From Cyrtodaria siliqua (Eukaryota; Mollusca; Bivalvia; Adapedonta; Hiatellidae), in the NCBI GenBank assembly GCA_037043455.1, contig JAWPHD010008254.1, forward strand, positions 1 to 64,000: 64,000 nt of DNA, read 5' to 3'. Of this stretch, positions 57,856 through 64,000 are shown in pieces (position 1 is the stretch's first letter; every line of letters starts with the position of its first letter). The notes under the pieces were generated by a model, which saw only the letters and a program-made list of their open reading frames with translations, ran no database searches and had not been told where the DNA came from. The position numbers were made by a program, and so were the translations under genes.

Positions 57856-58985
57856 TATTTTGCTACTAATGTCAAAAGTCACTCGACCAGAAGCAGTCTG
57901 TGAAATTAACTTTTGGACTTGGTTGCCCGAAGGCCCTTCGGGCAACCATTTCATCAACATTTGGTTGCCCGAAAGGAAAAGTGGTTGCCCAAAATGTTTC
58001 TTTTAAAAACTGAAGGCTTTATTACTCTAATGATATATGTAAACAAAGCAAAACATGATGTCTTCACAATATTTATTCATTATTCATTCTTTTGTACACA
58101 AAGAAAGAAGATTGTCTATGTCGTTCTCTGAAAAGTTTGTGGTACTTGGCTATCGCATGTACCGTTCTAAATTTAATAGCAAGTCGGGAATAATCTGCCT
58201 GTTTCAGCTTGTACAGGGCAGCAGCAGCAGGGCTTTCAGAAACATTGGGCACACATTTCTTTTCTGTAAAGCTAATTTTACATGTTTTTTTTACTGTTCA
58301 TGTTTTTTTTTATAGTGTCAATCCAAATGCTAGAACACCCCTTTACAGGGGAACCATCAGTGTCTTATCCGGATTCTGTGCCCCAAGTGCCCTGCACTGC
58401 ATTTTACCATTTAAGCTTTATTCACTGGTTTACCAGCACTGCTTAACCAGGAATGGCATCCGTCACGTAACGCAACATTGACATTTTGTGACAACCGGAA
58501 ACATGTTTTATCCGACGCATGCGCTAAATTGGCATATTGATGTTTTTTTTATTCTTGTAACTTTCCGATGTTCTATCGATCGGAACTATTCGCAAATTTC
58601 CGTACTCGGTAAATGTGGATTCCCAAGTGACGGAATCGGACGAGGCAGTTCGATTGGTTGCTGTATACAACATAAAGAATTCGGCAAAATCCGAAAAAAA
58701 GAGGTCACGACGTGTTGTGACCTTCCATAGAGGGATACAATTAATTTATCAATTCCTCATAGCGTCACCTCAATGTAATCGTGTTTCGACTTTCATACTT
58801 GTTTTGACTGACAAATAGCTTTGCACTTTCAGAAATGTTGGTTGTCCGGACAACCAAGGTTGGAACACGTGGTTGCCTTGTTCGTAAATAAGTTGTCCCG
58901 GACAACCGCTAATTGCAGAAGGAAATATCCACTCGACTGGCCTGACAAGTCACTCGTCATGACGAGCGGAATTTTACATGCGTCT
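57856..58985. repeat. Region bounded by GGTTGCCCG / GGTTGTCCGG palindromes
   Basis: A near-continuous palindrome TGGTTGCCCGAAGG-C-CCTTCGGGCAACCA lies at 57920-57948, with two more GGTTGCCC words by 57990. At the other end TTGGTTGTCCGGACAACCAA (58838-58857) is a perfect 20-bp palindrome and GTTGTCCCGGACAAC is near 58891. CACTCGAC occurs just outside both ends. Frames within are short and cross the palindromes. Confidence 0.4.
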
Positions 58986-59234
58986 CAGAGTAAACAATTC
59001 TTTAAATGCATTATGGGTTAAACATATATGTACATAGTTTGTGTTTATATATATGTATAAGAATAAAATGCATTATTTACAAAAAAAAGAAGAAGAAAAA
59101 AAGCAAGTATCCTAGTTTACACCATAGATCTATAAAATTAAGAAATATCTGAACGTAAATCCTGGCAGTCTGCCGATTTAGTAACTTGTTCTCATATATA
59201 TCACGAGGACATATATATATACGATTTACAATTT

Positions 59235-60560
59235 TTGCCTACACTTTTAATAGGGGATGTAGCTGCGAGAATCGTAGCTATTATGGTACATACAGCTCAC
59301 TCGAAGTCTACACTTTACTCTTTCACGCCGAGTGAGGAATTTACAAATCGCGTTTCGATGATTAAACTACTCGGAGTGGGAATCAGCTACGCGAAAAGTT
59401 CTTGGGGTAATTACGCCACAATACTTAGCGTAGACAAACTCGGAGTTCGCCGAGTCGAAACTGCACAGGTAAAAGGTTCAACTTTTTCTAATTGCAGTCA
59501 TTTTAATGCATAATTATTCAATAACTTTAGAAGAAATAAAAGCAGAATTGAACTGAATTGGGGTTTTACGGCGCACCAACACAAGAAAGGTTATATGGCG
59601 CCAAACAGGGATGAACATGCCAGGCGCATCCTCCATTTACATCTAGATAAAATATGGAGAATGGGCCTAGAACCATGTAACCTGCAGAAATCGAAGAAGA
59701 AGACAATTTTACTTGTGTTTTGGAGAAGCGGATGTGGTAAAATTTGAATGCACGGATTATGTATACTGGGTCACGACTTATATGGCGGTTCCTATTACCG
59801 GCTTCGCGGTGGATGAACATAATTTCAATCGGTAATTATTATACTGGAAATTATAATTATATTTTTAAATAATCGTTATTTGTAACAAGTTTTTACTATT
59901 CTGCTGTTTATTATTAATACATCGATGGGTTCTGTAGTCAGAAAAAAAAACAAGTCATAAACCCATTGTTAGTGACGTCTTGTTAAAAGGTACATACATG
60001 GCCAAGGATTATGGGTATTTATGACGGTAGAACACGAAATAACTTTTGGACAACAGAAACGAACAAAATTTGTGATTAAATGCATTAAAAACGAAATTTA
60101 TTCGTTGTATTTATCAGTCGTGTCAACTTTGCACAGAAAAGATGCACTCGGCGTCTCATTGTTTGTACTTTTTCTGGTGATTGCCTTTTTCAAGCACGCT
60201 GTCAGAAAACTTCCCCCGAAAAGTTGTCGGAAAATTTAGATTTTTTCCCAATAATAAATCACCACAGGTGTGCACTTATGGTTAATTGGATTCTACATGG
60301 AGCAACTCGGAGTTTCATCACGAGTGACTCGACAATGGAGTACTTTCGCCGCTTGGATTCGCGCGGCACTCGATACGACCAAACTCGGCGAATTGAGTAA
60401 AGTGTGGGTTTCACGTGAGCTGTACTGTATACCACAGAGCTACGAAGCGATCCTTTATAGAATTTTTAGGTATCAGGGTCGACCCCATCAAGACAGGTTT
60501 CTGAAGAAATCAAGCAATGTCTGCATAAATGAATGGTGTTTTACGGCCGTTGACACATAA
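59235..60560. other. Two CpG-rich blocks with ACTCGG words split by AT-rich sequence
   Basis: 59270-59470 and 60300-60460 share ACTCGGAGT, CGCCGAGT and CACGAGTGACTCG words. The gap holds a GGGGTTTTACGGCGCACCAA repeat (59560-59610). Candidate splice junctions are out of phase, so I do not call a gene. Confidence 0.35.
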
Positions 60561-61425
60561 ATAGGTCATATTGCACGCAAAAACATGAAGGAATGAAGTA
60601 GTAATTAAAAATAATGTAAACGTATAAAGATAAAACTATCTACAAATAAGGGATGATATGGTAGCAATATAAACTATGTATATTATATGTAAATCAACAA
60701 ATGCCCGCCAACGGGCTTGTAAACAAGTTAATATATATATAGGAAAATATTATATTGATTTATAAAGTCTGATATCTTTAAGGAAATCTAAAACAAGACT
60801 AAAATCTATAGTATCAAATAACTCTTTCAAAGTATTAACTGTGTAGTATCTTTGTTGCATAGGATCAAAGTCTACACATTCCAACAAAACAGGGTATACA
60901 TTCAGGCAACTGCTCACCTTGTAATAAATATGAATGAGTACAGTGTGTATGCCCTATCCTGACCCTGGCTAGGACAACTTCCTCTCTATGAATGGGTCTA
61001 CTAGAAGGACGCCATTCTCCGAGTAACGGTTTAATGGAATGGAATGTCTGCATAAACATGAGCACCCGCCATACATGTATTTAAATAGATTAAAGCTTAA
61101 ATACCATGTGTGCATGCATAAAACTCACCAAACAGAAGAATACCTCGTCGATCATAGGCATTTTCATAAGACTGTCCATGTTTTAGCAGACATTTTCTGG
61201 AATGTTTACATTTCGACATATCGCGCTCGCGCTAACACGTATTCGCACATATTTGGAAACTTAAACCCGCCCACAGCTGACACAAATCGACAATGTTAAC
61301 AGGAAAGCATCAGGTGTATGAGTAGGAGGAGTGAAGTTTCCAAATAGGGACCGAGACGTCAAGCGACGAGATTGGTGTGAATGTAAACAATAAAAATGTC
61401 CGACCTCCGACCACTAACAGTGGTC
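60561..61425. other. Flank, nothing recognised
   Basis: AT-rich with short frames only. A SINE-tail-like TGAATGGTGTTTTACGGCCG precedes it at about 60530. Confidence 0.35.
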
Positions 61426-61431
61426 TTCGAG

Positions 61432-61494
61432 CACTGACAATATCGGCATGTCCACTGACAATATCGGCATGTCCACTGACAATATCGGCATGTC
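61432..61494 (+). repeat. 21-bp tandem repeat, three copies
   Basis: CACTGACAATATCGGCATGT plus C. Because the unit is a multiple of three it keeps a frame open on both strands. Confidence 0.92.
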
Positions 61495-61616
61495 TTTCCT
61501 CTCTTTTGCATGCAGTTGTGGTATTTAAGTTTTGTTCTATTGAAATACGGTGGTTGTTTATGCAGCAACAACATGCACGAGATGTAACCATTTTATTTAT
61601 GAAAATCTAATGATAT

Positions 61617-61708
61617 CCGAATTTACCCTTCTGTCCGGGATTAATACCCAAATTGACTACTGAGTTGGGGCAATTTTCGTCTAATCTCGGACAGAAGGAT
61701 AAATTCGG
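61617..61708. mobile_element. 92-bp palindromic miniature element
   Basis: CCGAATTTACCCTTCTGTCC (61617) is repeated inverted at 61682-61708 with 25 of 27 matches. The 38-bp loop is AT-rich. Confidence 0.6.
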
Positions 61709-62061
61709 CTGCTCACGTCAAAAAAACCTCAGCTGATCTAAATACTACAGCTCTGAATGTATATGATCATAACTGAACTGATCGTGTCAAGTATGCCTAT
61801 AAGTTCAAGAAGACGATGCAATCCCAACTGTCACAGCTAAAATTACACAAATTATGGTAAAAACAATGATTCCATATATGCATACAGACCTTGACCTTGT
61901 ATTCCCTTATTGACATTGCCAATGTGGTTGTTTTCCGACGTGGACGTTTGTGCCAATAGCACTGGCAGGATATGGTCTTCTTTAATCTTTTTCTCCGATC
62001 CTCCTCTAATAATGTATGTCCGAGTTGACTATTCTTGGTCGAATTACACGCATTTTTTTTA

Positions 62062-62140
62062 GTTCAACATGGCGGCTGCTGAGGTTAGTGGCCGACATGC
62101 GCACGCGCGAAATGGAGCCATTTGATTGGCTGTCCGACAA
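62062..62140 (+). promoter_or_regulatory. Possible first exon or promoter fragment
   Basis: ATGGCGGCTGCTGAG followed by GTTAGT resembles a start codon in a GC-rich context and a splice donor. CpG-rich CGCACGCGCGAAATGG and an inverted CCAAT (ATTGG) follow. No downstream exon identified. Confidence 0.2.
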
Positions 62141-62514
62141 CCTCTCCAAACTGTCCCTTATTACCTTATCCGACTAGATAATAGCGTACCTCAGGGGATA
62201 AAGGGCGTCCCTTATTACTGCTGTAAGCAGCCTCATAACCTTCATAACTTCCTACTACCAGTAGATAATAGTAACCGGAACGGGTGCATATTCTTTCAAG
62301 GTTTATTAAAATCAAGGTTTATTTATTGGCAAATGCTGGTTAGCGGTAGATGACGATTTTTATTTTGAGTGTTTGTAAAAAGGGGCGTTACCATTAAGTT
62401 AAGCGTACTAGAGTTTCGAGTGATTTCTTTTGTATTTATTTCGAAGATGTCATTAATAAAAGGGAATATATATAAAATACATTATACATGCACACAATTT
62501 CGATTGTTTTGTGT

Positions 62515-62590
62515 GAAGGGGGTGGGGTTGGTGGTGGTTGGTGAGTGAGTGGGTGGTGGTGGGGGGAGGGGGGGCGGGGGGGCGGGTTGA
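62515..62590 (+). repeat. G-rich tract with quadruplex potential
   Basis: Continuous G-runs from GGGGGTGGGGTTGGTGG to GGGGGGCGGGGGGGCGGG, with enough runs of three or more G for several quadruplex registers. Confidence 0.7.
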
Positions 62591-63360
62591 TTGTTTACCT
62601 TTCTTTTTTTCTAAATGTGTATTGATTTATAGAAATATAATATTATTAAAATACTCTGGTGTAACCACAGACCTAACCTTATTATTAGTAAGTGCAACTG
62701 GTCTGTGGTTTATCTAACTTCTTTTCTTTTTTTACGTTTTCAATTATTAATGTCTCAATTCACACTCATTTTTTTTTATTGAATTGTTTTTTTATATATT
62801 ACTTAATAGCACATTTTTAAAATACTAACATCCGTCTAAGTGGAATTTTTAAATATCTTGTAACATGACACAGTAACTCGCAACACCGAATGAGATAATT
62901 TTGTATAAAAAAATAATATCACATGAAAAACTTGTAATTAAACACGTAAGTGGGTTTTAGCAGTGCAGATACATCAGTTTAGCATTAGTTAGATTTTCCT
63001 AATATTGTCATATTAAAACGGCATTACAAATCAATTTGTTACTATGATAATTTGTTAAATAAAAATGACACTTATGCGTGTGTTTTTTGACAAATCCGAA
63101 TGAACATAATCTATTTCTTATGTGTTTAGTTTCATAGATTTATATAATATAAATAAAATTGAAAAATAATAATATTACACAATCATGGTATATATTTGAT
63201 GTCAACACACCACGGGTGGCCAGTGTTTGCCAGTGATTTATGGCCTCTTTGATCTAAACGAACATCCTGCTTAGGACGGCCAATTAGCCACAGGGCACCG
63301 TGTAATTATGATTGGAGAAACCCTTTATATCTTTTGATCGCAATAAACAACTGCCATAAA
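62591..63360. other. AT-rich flank, nothing recognised
   Basis: No frame, RNA gene or clear repeat that I can support. Confidence 0.4.
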
Positions 63361-63379
63361 ACCCTGCGTAAAGGGGTCA

Positions 63380-63900
63380 TTTCACCAAGGATTGTTTTTT
63401 TCCAATCGGCCCGATCTGGACCAGATTGTTCCCGATCAATCAATTTTTTGATCTGCGGGATTGTCGTCCTGAATCGCCTCCAATCGCCCCCTTTTTTTGA
63501 CCCGATTGAGTCCCGACCAATGGACCATGGCGGGGGGACGATTCTCGGACGTTCCTCGCGCGATCGACACGTTTCCGGGGCGCAAGTATGCGAAAGTTCG
63601 CACAAGTACCCGCAGGTACACGGCAAAGGCCCGGCAAAGGCCCGGTAGAGACCCGCTTCTCGCGCGCAAAGTGAGCGATCTTCGCGCGTTGTTCGGCCGA
63701 GAGAGGCCGAAAATGGGCGATCCCGGCTCGAGAGAGGACGCTTTCGGCCGATTTCCGCCGTTCTTCCGCCGTTCTTCGCGCGAGAGTGGCCGAATGTAGG
63801 CGTATGTTGACGCAGGTAGCCGAAAGTAAACGGTCTTCGGACGATTTAAACGATCTTCGGACGTTCTTCGGCCGACCAAATTTGCCTAGATCGGACGGAG
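63380..63900. repeat. CpG-dense GC-rich block of unknown nature
   Basis: Abrupt change from AT-rich sequence. Words such as CTTCGGACG, CCGCCGTTCTTC and GGCAAAGGCCC recur, several directly adjacent. Long frames open on both strands because A/T-rich stop codons are scarce. No recognisable protein. Confidence 0.5.
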
Positions 63901-64000
63901 ATCGGTGTTTTTAAAGTCCCGACTATATGTAGCTCTACAACTTCGTTCTGCCATAGCACAGCAAAATGTTATTACATTAGGAAATATGCTGAGGAGGAAG

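Noticed and set aside
57913..58131. 72-codon frame starting MDLVARRPFGQPFHQHLVAR
   Set aside because: Its first third is the translated palindrome cluster; the remainder is AT-rich without coding character.
59235..60560. Two-exon gene joined at CAG|GTAAAA (59469) and CACAG|GTGTGC (60268)
   Set aside because: The open frames on either side are out of phase at this junction, and both blocks share short repeated words.
63436..63879. 147-codon minus-strand frame and overlapping frames in the GC-rich block
   Set aside because: Long frames on both strands are expected from base composition. The translations are Arg/Pro-rich with direct repeats and no domain.

Overview
The window is eukaryotic and animal. 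It is AT-rich, with short exons, GT-AG introns, and dense tRNA-derived SINEs, minisatellites and small inverted-repeat elements. Several repeats (SINEs with GTTAAAC-type tails, and the GTCGCCATATGACC repeat tail) look to me like those common in bivalve molluscs. That assignment is an inference from memory and I could not run a search.

About 80 % of the window is one head-to-tail tandem array. Unit A (1-22645) and unit B (22646-44129) are complete periods. Unit C (44130-51147) stops abruptly inside a large exon, after which non-homologous flank follows (51148-64000). I count about eight substitutions between A and B in the first 1.9 kb, so the duplication is young. Where A and B differ in length, it is mainly a 1,305-bp segment present only in A (6902-8206) and a one-copy change in a 35-bp minisatellite.

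Each unit carries one multi-exon gene on the + strand. Joining 13 coding exons by their splice sites gives a continuous 4,311-nt frame (1,436 codons plus stop) in which every junction phase agrees. The protein matches my recollection of the DUF6729-type multicopy proteins of fish, amphioxus and molluscs. It has an N-terminal GKTFKWMLEN block, a split cysteine pair, a large exon with a DDE-transposase-like arrangement (DSTKKV, YVDRD, LDIWHF, LESFHLHLN), a conserved middle region and a C-terminal Cys/His knuckle. No copy in the window is intact. A has exon 7 replaced in part by the 1.3-kb segment, B has a TGG-to-TAG stop in exon 12, and C is cut off in exon 7. The right edge of the A lesion and the end of C fall within 5 bp of the same exon position.

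The promoter of each copy appears to lie in the tail of the preceding unit. It has two CCAAT boxes, a perfect CRE, a TATA box and a short 5' UTR exon ending in a GTAAGT donor, about 1.8 kb before the first coding exon. The rest of each unit holds minisatellites, SINEs, a hAT-like miniature element, three composite foldback/TIR elements, a tRNA-like cloverleaf and long AGT-rich tracts.

The flank (51148-64000) has no gene I can name. It holds decayed minus-strand coding remnants (51.5-52.1 kb), one further possible exon (56.2-56.5 kb), nested retroposons (one with an 11-bp target duplication), small inverted-repeat elements, perfect palindromes, a G-rich tract and a CpG-dense, GC-rich block (63.4-63.9 kb) unlike everything else in the window.
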